From: Siniperca chuatsi
Taxonomy: Eukaryota > Chordata > Actinopteri > Centrarchiformes > Sinipercidae
Direction of reading: 5' to 3'
Length of the DNA: 64,000 nt
Assembly (NCBI RefSeq): GCF_020085105.1
Contig: NC_058051.1
Span: 25,205,455-25,269,454, forward strand
Positions 1 through 12,539 of the stretch are shown here, in pieces; the stretch's first letter is position 1; every line of letters begins with the position of its first letter. A program made the position numbers and the translations under genes. Under the pieces are notes generated by a model. It did no database searches. It was not told the DNA's origin and was given only the letters and a program-made list of their open reading frames with translations.

Positions 1-820
1 CGCCGCTCTAAGACACTCCTCCAGCGCTTCGTGGCCTTAGGGCAGAGCACCCCAGACTTCAGAGGTAGCTCCGACGCTGTTTAACAGTGGGATGAGAGGC
101 TAGTACACCCCACACACACCACTGTCCGCCCTCAAAAGTTATTCCTCACTATTTGTCATCATGCCTCTTTGCCACTCGTCGATATAAGCGCCATGGAATT
201 GAACATAATGAGCTCAAAGCTCAGTGTTAGGACGTGTTCACACGCAGGGATTTGTACTAGGCTATATGCTTTTGTTGGCGAAGGAGGGATGAGCAGTTTT
301 GCTGGTGATACTGAGATTGAATGACAAATGCCACCAGTAAGTGCGCCAGTTGAAGCCAATTTGACATGGTGGCCAAACAGGATCTGTCTGTTTTCCATAG
401 ACTTACATTGTGAAAGAAGCAGCTCCAGTGATTGACACTGCATTAGAGACTCTTCCTGGCTCTGATTAGTTGGCACTAGGAGGAGCTAGAGGAACCTGTT
501 TTTTGTAACAGATTATCTGTCACATGTACTAAAAAAGTTTGGAGAACTGCCAAATAACAGTGACCCAGTAAACATGAATAAAGATGTGAGCTCTGTCTGA
601 TGCATGATTCCTCTTGCCTATGTGGGAGAGACCTACTCCTGGGAAACCTGACTATTCCTCTTAACTATATGTCAACACCCTACGAGGAGTTAAACTGTAT
701 CTGGACCTGTAGTTAATCTTCTCTGTACTCCACCAGAGGCTTCAAAGTGCTGCCTAACTTATTCCTCTCAGCCAGTCTGGAGCTACTTTTCCCTGAACGG
801 AGCACAACTTCACTCTGGAG
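1..820. other. Upstream flank of slc13a3, including its 5' UTR
   Basis: No coding exon is recognisable here. The last 80-100 bases before 821 are the likely 5' UTR and proximal promoter of slc13a3. No clear TATA box is visible. Positions about 160-480 read on the minus strand as an open frame of 105 codons, but it resembles no protein I know and has the look of an interspersed repeat. The far left edge (1-60) is GC-rich and could belong to another gene outside the window. Confidence 0.4.
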
Positions 821-3800
821 ATGAAAATATCTGTTGTGGCCAAAAAGCTGTGGAGCATCCACAAACAGCTGATTCTCCTGCTCACTCCACTTGTGTTTCT
901 GCCTTTACTTTTTACTCTACCGGAAAAGGTGAGTGATTTTACACGTGATTTCACATGTGCGTCTTTCCAGTTTTCCAGCACAAGCAAGAGCTTTATATGT
1001 CTAAAATCAGACTAATTCACAGTTTTTTCCATCATGTCAGTATTTGTTTTCATTAATCACGAGCAATACCCACTTATAAGCATTAGTTCAAAAATTAAAG
1101 TGTCAGAGTTTTCCAAGATTGACCAAACAAATAAAATTCAAATATTCATTGTTTGATTACGTTGTACCATTATTCTAAGCAACTTTAAGATATGTGTCAA
1201 TTAGAGCTGAAACAATTAGTTGATTGACAGAAAAATTATAATAAAACTATTTAGATAATTGATTAATCGTTTCAGTCATTTCAGTCATCATTCAAGTACA
1301 AATAGTGAACAAAATGCCAAACATTAGATGATTTGCTGTTTTTCCCATATTGCAAGCTGAATATCTTTGAGTTTTGGACAAAGACATTTGAAAATGTCAC
1401 CTTGGGCTCTGGGAAGTTTCGATGGATAGCCTATATTCTCATAATTTTTTTGACATTTCATAGGCTAAACAACCAATTATTCAAAAATATAATTGGCAGA
1501 TTATTTGCTAATGTAAATAATCATTAGTTGCAGCCCTAGTCCCAGTCATTATTTATTTATTTCATTATTTATTTTATTTACCTTTATTTTACCAGGAATA
1601 TTCCCACTGAGATTCAGAATCTCTTTCACAAGGGAGTCTTGGCCAAAACAGCAGCACAAAAAGTTTCACAAAAAAGACAAACAACAGACTTAAAAAAAAA
1701 AGAGTTAAAAAAACAGCATGACAATTTTACATTAAAAAAACAAGCAACAGACTTAAAACAAACAAGAGATTATGTCAAACAATCAATAAGCAGTGTTCAG
1801 TAACAGGTCATGTTATAAGTAGTCCTTAATCTTGTTTTTATAATCTTCCATTCTAATAAAATAATTTAGTTTAATGTGTGTCTGTAGCTCACACCAAGAT
1901 GAGGGTGCAAAAACTTTAAAGGAACTTGTACCAAAGTAATAATTTATGTCACTCGTTACACTATTCCTCATGCAGTTATTTATTTTATACACAAACATGC
2001 CTCTTATGCACACAGATGGACACATGGATTCTTGAACCACAACCAAACATTTTATCTCTCTCTCTCTCTCTCTCTTTCTCTCTCACTCACACACAAACAC
2101 ACATACACACACACACACACACACACAATAATTTTATTTTTGAAAGATAATGTTGTATTACTGGCGTTCCCAAAAACAAACTCTACAATGTGCAATCATC
2201 ACCTGTGAAACACAATAATGTAGTTAATTTGCTTTTTTACTTTTTCTTGTTATTGAACTTGGCTGAATATTAATGACGACATGTTGCTTATCATTTAGGA
2301 GGGAAAATGTCTTTACGTGGTGTTGCTGATGGCGATGTTTTGGTGCACAGAGGCCCTTCCTCTGGCCATCACTGCGATGCTTCCAGTTTGCCTCTTCCCA
2401 ACACTGGGAATTCTTCCATCCAAGAAAGTCTGCCCTCAGTACTTCCTCGAAACCAATTTTCTCTTCCTCAGTGGTCTTGTGATGGCGTCATCCATCGAGG
2501 AGTGGGGCCTGCATCGCAGAATAGCCCTGAAGGTCCTTACTATTGTCGGAGTAAAACCAGCTTGGTGAGAAAATTTTACAGGAAAACCATTTAAAGGATA
2601 AGTCTGGCGATATTCTATATTTTTCTAATTTTCAACAAATCTCATGAAAAGAACAAAATCAACATTGAATTGATCGTATTACTAGGTATTGTCTGTGTAA
2701 CCAAAGCCTGATATATCTTAGAGCTTATCTAGAGCACCCAATGTGTATTAATCCACAGCTGAAAATAGTCCCCAACAAATACACTATTTGCTCATGTTTG
2801 AGTAACATTTGCTTAAAACTACAGTGTCCAGCAGTTTTAGGAAATGATATAGTATAGTATATTTGTGACCCATTTGGGTCATGTACAGAGCAAATTCAAA
2901 TCTACTCTCATAATGGCCCTGAGATTCACGTTGCTGTGAGGTGTTCAGCTAGCTCGGACTGTAATGTGGCTGATATGGATGAAAATAGTCAGTCTTCATG
3001 TGCTTGGGGCTGAGAGGGTAGGGAAGTCGGAAAGTATTGAGAAACAGATTGTTGGTTTTGGACTTTTCATGGGATGTATTGACAATAAGAAAAATATAGA
3101 ATATCTCCGACCTTATCCTGTATGTGAGATGGCTCCTTATTCTAAAAAGAACATCTTCCAAGCCAGCAGCCATGATAATGATTCATGTTACTGATTTGAG
3201 ATTGTGGATTGAATTATTTTCCTAGGCTCATAATGGGAATGATGATGACCTCGTCCTTCCTGTCCATGTGGCTCAGCAACACCGCCACAACAGCCATGAT
3301 GCTCCCTATTGCTAATGCCATCCTGGAGAGTCTGTTTGGAGACCTGGAGACTCTGAAAGAGAAGTGCAAGTCCACAGACGATCCTGAGGGTGATATAATA
3401 AATGGTTTGTTGTTTGTTGTATACCTGACATGGATTATGACCTCTTCCACAGTGTTATTACTTAAAGCTGCTCTAATCAATATTTTTATTTTTACAGTGG
3501 ATGAAATTACTATGTATAATGTGGAAGGTGTAGTGATACACCAAGAGAGAACTATCAGAATCAGAATGAGAATCAGAAATACTTTATTTATTTAAACTCT
3601 TTTGTTACAGCTGCTCACCATCACGTCAATGCACACAGGAACAGAAGTACTAAGCAAATCAAAATATAATACACTATATTACAGGTCAGATAAATTAAGT
3701 ACAAAGTGGATATAAGTATAAAAGCTAAACAAGTGTAAGTGGATTTAGAGGTTGATAGGTTGATGTATGCACGGTATAATAATACAATGTAATACTATAA

Positions 3801-6800
3801 GTAATAAGTAATAGTGCAATAATGAATACTGTCAAGTTAAGTGTAGCTTATTAAGATGATTATGAGACATTTGATATTGCACAGCAGTAATAGAAGTATG
3901 AAAAATAAATATCTGAAATATCACCAACTCTGTAGTTCCCCTAAGTGCTACGGAGCATTTTAGCGTCTTTAAGCTTATTGTTTTGGTTTTACGGCCCGCA
4001 ACTGTACTGTTTTGGTTCAGTCTCACCGCTCTCTTCAACTTTTCAGCAGAAGCTAGCAGCTGTTTTCAGCAGAAAATCTCTGATGAACACACTGTACACT
4101 GCCTGTGCTGCACCAAACAGAGACTAGCTGGTGAACATAGTGGAACATTTAGCTGCTAAAGAGCCAGATATTTTTCTCAGGAGTTGGTGGAGACCAAAAC
4201 TGAGTGAAAAGAGAGAATATTGGACTTACATTAATCTGGTGACCAGAAACACAACTCCAAATGAATGATATTGTTGCTCTGTATCTGCTGGTAGTTTTTG
4301 CTAGAAAATTTGCCTTATCAACTTTATGAGGTGATTATATGTAAATGTTGTGTTTACAGTTTTTTCCACTGACCCCAAATGACAAAAAATCTATTAATGT
4401 CAGTTTAAGTTTGTTGTCAAAAGTGTCCACACCTTAGAAAAATGTGTACACAGACAGTGACAATGGTTGTTGTATTGTTTTAACCTTCTCTGCAAATGTA
4501 AATCAAGGTGTGAACTTTGTACAGTGCTCGGATTCAAAGTTAGTCAATATTCAAGTGGTAAGTGATTAATGATGCTGGATGCATCTTTATCCTAGCACCC
4601 AGCAAACTCTTTGCTTCAATTTCTTTCAGGTCAGTCTACTGTAAAGCTGCATTCACTGCCCTCAGTGCCGTCGGAAAAACAAATACTTTCAATAGATGGG
4701 TAAGATCATTTGACAGCGTTTTGATGGTGTTGTTTAAAGGAAGTTGAACATTTTGGGATACCCGCTTATTTACTTTTCCACCAAGATGAAAGATGAGAAG
4801 ATCGATACCACTCATGTCTGTATGGTAAATATGAAGCTACAGCCAGGAGACCAGTTAGCTTAGTATAATAACTGGAAACAGGGGGAAACAGATGGGCTCT
4901 GTCTGAATGTAACAAAATCCAAGACATAGTCAGCACATAACCTCCCATAGAACTACAACGTGTCGTTTTTACACTTTGCTTTTTGTACGGATTTAACAAA
5001 CGAGATATAACGTGTTAACTAGTGAGCTTTGCTGGTAGGTGGGCCAGGCTAGCTGTTAACCCTGTTTTCAGTCTTTGTGCTAAGCTAAGCTAACCAGCTG
5101 CTGCCTGTAACTTCATATTTACTGGTATCAATCCTCTCATCTAATGCTCAACAAGAAAGTGTATTTCTCAAACTGTCAAAGTGTTTTTCTGGTTAACATC
5201 ATGTTAAGCCCTTTTGATGAAAAACATCTTCTCAAATTCTGGTGGAGTTCATGTACTTATCCGCTGTTCATTTAAGGTAATAATGTCTCTTAAAACTTCA
5301 AAAGGACGGATAGGATGGAGCAAAGTGATGTGAGGACATCTGAGGAGATCCGATCAGAGTCACGGTATCAGATGAAGGTGTGGAAAGGATTCTTGATCTG
5401 TATTCCTTATGCAGCCAGTATCGGCGGGACCGCCACGCTGACAGGCACCGCACCCAACCTCATCCTGATTGGACAGCTGAAAAGGTAACTTTTTATTTTG
5501 TGCAACAGTGAAAACTTTGCATCACAAAAACAATCCTTTTCCAGCCGTTTGACAACAATTTCTTTGCTTTACAGCTACTTTCCAGACTGCGACCTTATCA
5601 ATTTTGGCTCTTGGTTTGCATTCGCTTTCCCGCTCATGCTTCTCTTCCTGTTTTTGGGATGGATTTGGATCGCGTTTCTCTACGGGGGATTGAATACACG
5701 GTAATGTGGTGTCAGTCATTTGCTAATACAATCATGTTAAAATGATATTTGTACTGATATCCTTACCATTTCTAGCTGCACCCCCTGCAAAGACAATAAA
5801 GGCCAAATGTCATGATGGTTTTATTTTCATGTGAGGGAAAACGCTGTTAATCATACAGTCAAAATTATCATTTTTGTTTCTCTTTGACAATATGGAGTAA
5901 TGTTCTTCTCTCATTTCTTTGTCTTGAAATATGTGTCACATGGTGTGTTTTCTTTTTGCAGATTGTGCTTCAAGAAATATGACCAAAGAGCGCAGGCAGA
6001 GGCCAGAGCAAAGGCTCTAATAGAGGATGATTACAGAAAACTAGGGCCCATAAAGTGAGGACTAGTGTATGTCTTCAAATCTTGTGCAATACAGGGTGAA
6101 TGAGTACATTTGTAACACAGAGCCTTTTACTGACTTTACATGCTCAATTTCAGATTTGCAGAGGGAGCGATCTCTTTCTTTTTTATACTGTTTGCTGTTC
6201 TCCTGTTCACAAGAGATCCCAAATTTGTCACTGGCTGGTCTGTGTTTTTTAAAAAAGGGTAAGAAAGGCACATTTGATGAAAACATAAAGTAGTTTGCTT
6301 GTTACAAGACCTCTTCCTGTTTGGAAATGATCACAGAATCTATATATTATATATATAGACACCTGTCAATTATCTGTCTCTGTTAATTATTCCCTCCTCT
6401 TGTTGTCCTGCAGGTACGTCTCAGACGCAGTCACTGGTGTGATCATTGTGTCTATACTGTTCTTCTTCCCATCGCAGAAACCTTCTCTGAGCTGGTGGTT
6501 CGACCCTCAAGGTCAGTGGGCTCTTAATCAACACACCAATTAACGTTTAATTTACTAGACATAGTACTCTGATTTCAGCTCTGATTAACATCAAATCTAA
6601 TCTTTTATTTTAATGACAATATAATTTAAGTTATGGTTAAGCTATAATTGAAGTTTGCTTAGATTTGTGCCAATCAAAGTGCTGTAAAGAGGAACAAAGT
6701 GAGCATATTATCCATCAAATAGATATAACAAATGGAAGCAACCAGTTAGCAGCTTGTGGGGTTGCATTAGGACAAGTCAGTAGTTATTGCAAAAAGCTGA

Positions 6801-9800
6801 AAATAAGCTGAGGAATGTTAATAATGTAGATTAGAGAGTCTGAGTAAATTTTCCGTCTGGAGCTGAAACTACAGTTTCTCTGTTTCTGTGATTAGAATAA
6901 TCTTGCAAAACATAAAATGTTGTCACACTTTGGGGTTTTGTTTGTGTAAGTGTGTAAGTTTGTGTTTGTGTAAGCATGCTCACAAACTGTACGCACGTGT
7001 TTTGTGTGTGCTGAAGACACGTGTGTGTGCGATTGTGTATATTATGTTCAGCTGGTCAAATAAACCACTGGACATGGAAAATAAAGCGAGTCATGGGGTT
7101 CATTCGTCCCTCTAAATGTAAGTTCAATTTTAGAATAGAAGAAAATACAGCTTTATTGTCTGCCAGAGTGGAAAATTATTATTATCTCACCAAAACATCA
7201 CAAATCAGCACACAAACATGTAGTATATAGTACAAATGTAGTAACAGAAAATCATCAATGTATAAAACACAGTACACAAGTAAAAAATACAAACAAAATA
7301 CTTAAAACAAAGCATAAAACTAAAACACTCTGATTGGACATGGACTAAAAGACATCTGAAAAAAAGGTTTACCTTATAGTGTCTTTGAGTCTCTTTTAGA
7401 TTATTGAGTTTTACCTCCTTTTTCTGTTATTCTGTTGAATGTTTTGAAAATGAAACACGCAATTAATTAAAGATTTTGGAGCTGTGAAATGCATCCACTG
7501 TATGTACAGGTAGTAAACAAGACATTATTTATACTTAAGTGTAGTTTTGAACTACCAATTAAGAAGTTTAATTGAACTACATTAATCTCATACTGTGTCA
7601 GAAGACACCAGTGATGTTGTAGAAAACATTGTGCTTATAAGAAATTACCTAAATAATTCCTAAGATTAATAAATCATGTTTTGTTACTTATAATATCAAA
7701 ATCTTGAACTGAAGTTCTTTATTGAGTGTTTCCCTCCATATTTTTCCTCAGCTTCAAATACTCCTTATGTCCCTCTCTTATCATGGAAGAAAGCCCAGGA
7801 CTCTGTTCCCTGGAATATCATTCTGTTGCTTGGAGGCGGCTTTGCTATGGCTAAAGCTTGTGAGGTAGACATGTTAGTACATACCGTGCACTGTAATTAC
7901 AGCCATAAACTTGTGTAATGTTGAAGTAAGGTTGAGTTTTTATGATCTCTCATGCTTCTTAGAGCAATAGTTTGACATTTCGGGAAATACGCTTTCTTGC
8001 CGAGAGTTAATGAGAAGGTCGATACCACTCTTGTGTCTGTATGATAAATATGGAGCTACAGTCAGCAGCCGATTAGCTTAGCTTAGCATAAAAACTGGGG
8101 TAACAGGGATAAACAGCTAGCCTTGCTCTATCCAAATGTAACAAAATCCATCTACAGTGATTACCACATTATATCGTTTATTTAATCCGTACAAAAGCTG
8201 AACTGTAAAAAAACGTTGTGGTTTTATGGGGAGTTATGTGCTGGACTATTTCTTGGCCAGGAGCAGTGACTTCCTGAGTTTCCACTGATTGCCTGGCAAA
8301 CTTACAGCAAAGACACTCGATAACTCCCATAACACCACAATTTGACATTTTTACACTTTGGTTTTTGTTCAGATTAAACAAACGAGATATAATGTGTCAA
8401 TTAGTGAACTTTAAAGATGCTGGTAGGTGGATTTTGCTACCATTGGATAGAACGGGTTGCTGGCTGTAGTGTTAAATAAAATGTGTATATATACTGTGTA
8501 TGTATATACAGTATGTGTATATATATGAGAGTGGTACTGTATCACTCTACTGTCTAGGCAAGAAAGTGAAGAAGCTTCCCAAAAACTCAAACTATTCCTT
8601 TAAGATTTAGTTTATTTGCTAAAGTTTCCTTCCAGCTGAATGCAGGATTACTAACTCTACATTGTAAAAGTTTACATGTCGTAAGTCTGTGTCATAAATG
8701 TATCTCTCCTCTCTCCTGTTCGCTCTGTGCTGCTGTGCTGCTGTGCTCTGTTTGGTTCTGTTCTCCACTTTGCTTTGTTATGTTGTGATTTGATCTTTGA
8801 CCCTCAACCCTGATCTTGTGGTGTTTGGCAGGAGTCTGGACTCGCCTCCTGGATCGGAGGCCACCTCCAGCCTTTGGCCGAGGTCCCTCCTGCTGCAGCT
8901 GTGATGTTGATCACTGCTTTCCTGGCCTGTTTCACTGAGTTTGCCAGCAACACTGCCACAATTATCATATTTTTACCCGTCATTATTGAACTGGTAAGAC
9001 TAGTCATCAACTTAAAGATATATATATAGTGGGTTGGACAATTTTTAGCTGTGTGTTCCTGTTGATGAGAGAGGTTAAAAGAGGTTCAAAGTCCTGTGAC
9101 GTTAAGTAAGAAACTTCCTGTTTCCACCTTTGCACATTTTGGCTAAAGGATGAATTTTCATGTATTTATTTGTTTGTGTGAGGTAAATATTTCAAACACA
9201 TGCTAATTTAAATACATTATAAAATGACAATATAGCTGTAATGAACTTTGAAAGCCTTGTAGTACACTTAAGGTTTCATATCAGGATACAGTGTAATGCA
9301 CTGATGGAGATGACAAAGCAGTGGAAACTGGACAGGGAACAGGGTTTGTTTTTGACCTCGTCCTTTGTGTTAGTCAAAGGCTTAGTAGGCTTGTTAAACT
9401 CTTGCAGTGGATGTTCTTATGTTTGTAGCCTGTTGGACATTAACTGATGTTTTCAGTAATCATTATCTGGGGCTTTTGTACTTTGCTATAGTGCCTATAC
9501 TGCAAGCTCAGAGAATAATTTACAGGATGTAGAGGAGGTATAGTGTCATATCCTGAGTTCTTATTTATATATAATTTTGTATTTTATATAAGGTTCAGTT
9601 CACCCATATTACAAAAAATATAATTTTTTTAATCCAGTGAGCACTATAAATGAAATACAATTCACCTCCATTGTATTGGGAGGTGGATATCTCAAAACTT
9701 GGATAAACTGAACTAAAATTCCCTGCATACCCCTAGAGGTAAGTGAGAAAAAAATATTTGTGTTATTTTGGGAGGGGAGGTGAGAGGCGGAGGGGGGGGG

Positions 9801-10791
9801 GGGTATCAGGTATCAGCAGAAATACCTGCTGAAAGTGACAGAAGGAGAGAGGAGACAGACGAGAAAGCACAAAACTACGAGAGAGAGAAGATGTCGAGTT
9901 AGTAACATGCTTTAATGGGATAAAAATGCCTACAGATGGAGAGGGAGAGAGGAGCTCAGTGCATCATGGGAAGTCTCCAGGCAGTCTAGGCCTATAGCAG
10001 CATAACCATAACAAATATTATAAAGAGTACGGTCTAGACCTGCTCTATAGGAAAAGTGCAATGAGATAACTTCTGTTATGAATTGGCGCTGTATAAATAA
10101 AATTGAATTGAATTGAATTGAAAAACTAAGGGATGGTTCAGGACTCACCTGAGCCAGCCCTAACTAACTTTATCAAAAAGAAAAGTCTTAAGCCTACTCT
10201 TAAATGTGGAGATGGTGTCTGCCTCCTGAACCCAAACTGGGATCTGAATCCACTGGAGAGGAGCTTTATAACTGAAGGCTCTGGCTCCCATCCTTTTAAA
10301 TAAAGCTGTCCAGCACAGAGCTTATGGGATTATTTACATCCTATCCTAAAAATGTGCTGGTTGTTTTGTCTTTGTCTCTATAGGCTATTCATGCCTCGGT
10401 GAACCCTCTGTACTTCATGATACCTGCTACAGTAGGATGCTCATATGCCTTCATGCTGCCGGTGTCCACGCCACCCAACTCCATCGCCTTTGCTTCAGGA
10501 CATCTCATGGTCAAAGACATGGTAAAATCCTCACATCCGCACTTGACGCTAAAACATATTGTTACCTTTCATCACCTATCTTCATGTTTTTCGCCTCTAT
10601 TTTCTCAGGTGAAAACTGGCTTTGTCATGAACATCCTGGGTGTCCTCTCGGTCTCTCTGGCCATGAACACATGGGGTGTTCCCATGTTTAACTTGAACAC
10701 GTATCCAGAATGGGCTCACCCCATCAACAAGTCTGCTGTTATTACTGATGTGCACTTCTCATCTGTCCAATCACTCAATGCTACTCTCTGA
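821..10791 (+). CDS. slc13a3: Na+/dicarboxylate cotransporter 3 (NaDC3), 13 coding exons
   Basis: This is a plasma-membrane carrier that moves dicarboxylates such as succinate and alpha-ketoglutarate with Na+. Coding exons are 821-928, 2299-2564, 3226-3404, 4630-4699, 5305-5484, 5575-5700, 5962-6054, 6154-6258, 6414-6511, 7752-7864, 8832-8993, 10384-10521 and 10609-10791. Phases agree throughout and total 606 aa, against about 602 for human NaDC3. The sequence shows the N-terminal helix after MKISVVAKKLW, the CTEALPL segment, KKVCPQYFLETNFLFLSGL, and the two SNT signatures of the Na+/substrate site (SNTATTAMMLP in exon 3, SNTATIIIFLP in exon 11). PVSTPPNSIAFASGH and a tail with NKS and NAT glycosylation sequons follow. 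Several stretches match human SLC13A3 better than SLC13A1, A2, A4 or A5. Exon 4 (70 bp) encodes the variable cytoplasmic loop. ocstamp follows on the same strand. Confidence 0.95.
1203..1540. repeat. MITE-like repeat with GCTGAAAC / GGGCTGCAACTAA ends
   Basis: It lies in slc13a3 intron 1. The left end reads AGAGCTGAAACAATTAGTTG and the right end ATTAGTTGCAGCCCTAG, so the ends form an imperfect inverted repeat around an AT-rich core containing GATTAATCG. This matches a widespread teleost non-autonomous element, probably hAT-like. I saw no clear target duplication. Boundaries are approximate. Confidence 0.55.
1545..2000. repeat. Interspersed repeat of uncertain class in intron 1
   Basis: A TTTATT-rich start leads into a block containing ACCAGGAATATTCCCACTGA and TTGGCCAAAACAGCAGC, then A-rich sequence. 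I recognise this block as recurrent in fish genomes but cannot assign the family. No open frame of note. Confidence 0.4.
2054..2128. repeat. Compound (TC)n-(CA)n microsatellite
   Basis: A run of TC dinucleotides to about 2084 passes into an interrupted CA run ending near 2127, inside slc13a3 intron 1, about 170 bases before exon 2. Confidence 0.95.
2594..3120. repeat. Long terminal-inverted-repeat MITE in slc13a3 intron 2
   Basis: The first ~58 bases (AGGATAAGTCTGGCGATATT onward) are the reverse complement of the last ~58 (ending ATCTCCGACCTTATCCT), with a few mismatches. There is no transposase frame. A related copy ends at about 53,955. The element fills almost all of intron 2 between exons at 2564 and 3226. 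Confidence 0.75.
3562..3600 (+). repeat. LINE 3'-tail fragment (ATCAGAATCAGA type)
   Basis: Repeated AGAATCAGAA words run into AAATACTTTATTTAT, as at the 3' tail of common fish LINEs. A reverse-oriented tail with the fuller TTCGGGGATCAATAAAGTAT form lies at 56,372-56,418. Only the extreme end is visible here, in slc13a3 intron 3. Confidence 0.55.
3905..4330 (+). repeat. Interspersed repeat, family shared with 21,540-22,030
   Basis: In slc13a3 intron 3. It shares ordered blocks with the reverse complement of 21,540-22,030: TACTGTTTTGGTTCA, GTGAACATAGTGGA, CATTTAGCTGCTAAAG, CCAGATATTT, GAGAATATTGGACT. The two copies are therefore in opposite orientation. No coding capacity is evident. Class unknown. 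Confidence 0.65.
4737..5195. repeat. Fold-back MITE copy 1 (GACATTTTGGGAAATACGC family)
   Basis: Lies between slc13a3 exons 4 and 5. It carries the family blocks ATCGATACCACTCATGTCTG, AAATATGAAGCTACAGCC and ACTGGAAACAGGGGGAAACA, and in the right half their near reverse complements (TTTTCAGTCTTTGTGCTAAG, GTAACTTCATATTTAC). The halves could pair into a long hairpin. Further copies are at 7964, 15,391, 15,767 and 29,012. Confidence 0.75.
7120..7300 (+). repeat. Possible LINE/SINE tail remnant in intron 9
   Basis: The block TAGAATAGAAGAAAATACAG followed by CTTTATTGTCTGCCAGAGTG resembles fish retroposon tails that end near ACTTTATTGTC. It is degenerate, and I can see no head or open frame. Intron 9 (6512-7751) otherwise holds only AT-rich sequence and a short TG-rich stretch near 6940-7030. 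Confidence 0.35.
7964..8603. repeat. Fold-back MITE copy 2, with internal TA/TG microsatellite
   Basis: In slc13a3 intron 10. Left end AATAGTTTGACATTTCGGGA, right end CCCAAAAACTCAAACTATT, mutually inverted. The family blocks for the cytoplasm-like core (GTCGATACCACTCTTGTGTC, ATGGAGCTACAGTCAGCAGC, AAACAGCTAGCC) are present. A GTATATATAC-type microsatellite sits near 8480-8530. This is the longest copy in the window. Confidence 0.8.
9590..10320. repeat. Cluster of interspersed repeats in slc13a3 intron 11
   Basis: Two parts. 9590-9830 is a MITE-like block (GTTCAGTTCACCCATATTAC onward) ending near a poly-G run at 9792-9804. 9930-10,320 contains CGCTGTATAAATAAAATTGA followed by repeated ATTGA, then TTCAGGACTCACCTGAGCCA and CCCAAACTGGGATCTGAATC, a sequence recurrent in percomorph genomes. 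No reading frame is supported. Confidence 0.6.
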
Positions 10792-10832
10792 TTGCTCACT
10801 CAATCTCAGCATGAGCGTAGAGGAAGTATCAG

Positions 10833-10838
10833 AATAAA
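10833..10838 (+). terminator. Polyadenylation signal AATAAA of slc13a3
   Basis: A canonical hexamer 42 bases after the slc13a3 stop codon. It would give a very short 3' UTR. Another AATAAA lies near 11,241 and may be used instead. Confidence 0.5.
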
Positions 10839-12539
10839 GATTTAACACTAAACAGGGACAAAAGTCTGTAGACTTCTACTCTGTGTCACTAAAATATCAG
10901 AACATTCTGGGAGCTTCAGCTGTTACCTGTTGTGACGAATTTAATAAGTTTATTACCCTCAAGTGTCTTTTTAGGCTCTTAAGGGTCAAGATTTCATGCT
11001 CTGAACTGTTAGTTTTGGCACACTCCAAGTTGTACATTAAAAACAAGCTAGATTATTTTATCTCTGCCTTATCAAAACTGGACAGGAGAGACATTTAACC
11101 TTGACAACAACAACAGCAGCAGCCAGCACTCTGAAGAGTTTTTCTTATGTTTTAAAACTTCAGTCAGACTGCAGAGTTTGCGGTTTGTATTGATTCTACT
11201 AGCCTGACCTCTGCTGGAAGAATGAGAGAGACCTCTGTGAATAAAATATATATTTTTGGTTAAAATCACTAGGTCATGTTACTTTTGTATGGGGCATGTT
11301 TGGTTACCAAAGCCATAGCACATAAACAACATTTTAAATCTTTTCTACATTAGCGTATGGATCCTGACAAATGAATTTGTAAATTTTGTTACAAAGTGAT
11401 TTGCGTTCATATAACTGCTGTTACAAATAAATTGTTTCAGTTTGTTTTATGATAATTTAGTTGCATGTGGTCTCTGTATTTGCCTGTAATGAGTGCACAT
11501 AGCAGGTTTATTTTAGAAGGACCTTGTTATCAGAGTATTTGCAACAGCTAAATTGTGTTTTAGTTAGTTTTAATAGAAATCAACAACAAAATGTAACCCT
11601 CAATCCTGAGGTTTTGATTAGCTGTAGCTGTACTGCTGCAGGTTTAACATATATTTTTTAACACATTTTGGCCTCTGCACACACAAACAGAGCCAGAGAG
11701 AGCATGTAGTTGTAAATTCCTTGCAATGTTTGTTTGGTGTCACGAACCCGACAACAATGGTTAACTTGCGCAGGGATGTGGTGGTTACTTAGTGTCAGCA
11801 GGGTCCGTGCAAAAGGTCCTGTCGTGTCTGTCGCAAAACTATAAAAGACTTAACCTAAATCCACAGACCAGGACAGGATGTACCCAACCGCACAACACAA
11901 ACAACCTTTGGCAACGCAGGTTTGAACCAAAGCTGATTTACGTCTTTGCCTTTGACAGATTAGAAATATTTTAATATTAAGTTGTTACTTGTAATAAATG
12001 TAATTGACATTTTTTATGTTGATCATAACTGGAACTATAATTCTACATTAAATCTAATTTCTCTCCAGTGACATGAAACATTTCTTATTTCAAACACATC
12101 CCAATTCACCGCTGTACATGACTAATAAAGATACTGTGTGCGTGTTTGTGTGATTTGTGGGGAGAGTGTATAAGAAATATATAATGTCCTGTGAGGCTCT
12201 AATAACGTTCTGCCCTCATTATCTGTGTGAGTGCACAGCTATGCAGTGAGCTAAACTTTTTGCTGGAAGCAATTGTGAAACTGAAAAAGTAATAGACAAA
12301 AAATTCAATTATAGTGATGACAATATAAGAGTTAGACCAAAGGTATTGTGTAGTTGTAAACCTGGATCAGGTCTTTACATGCCGCAGTATGGTTTCTATT
12401 AGAGTACTCCAGGAAAAGGCCAGGATAAGGCCTTATCCAGGTTTCTGAAACCAGGATACACATAACCGGGATACTCCAAAAACCCAATCATAACCAGGAT
12501 ACTTGTGCGCATGTAAATGCGTCAGAAAGAAACAAAGTT

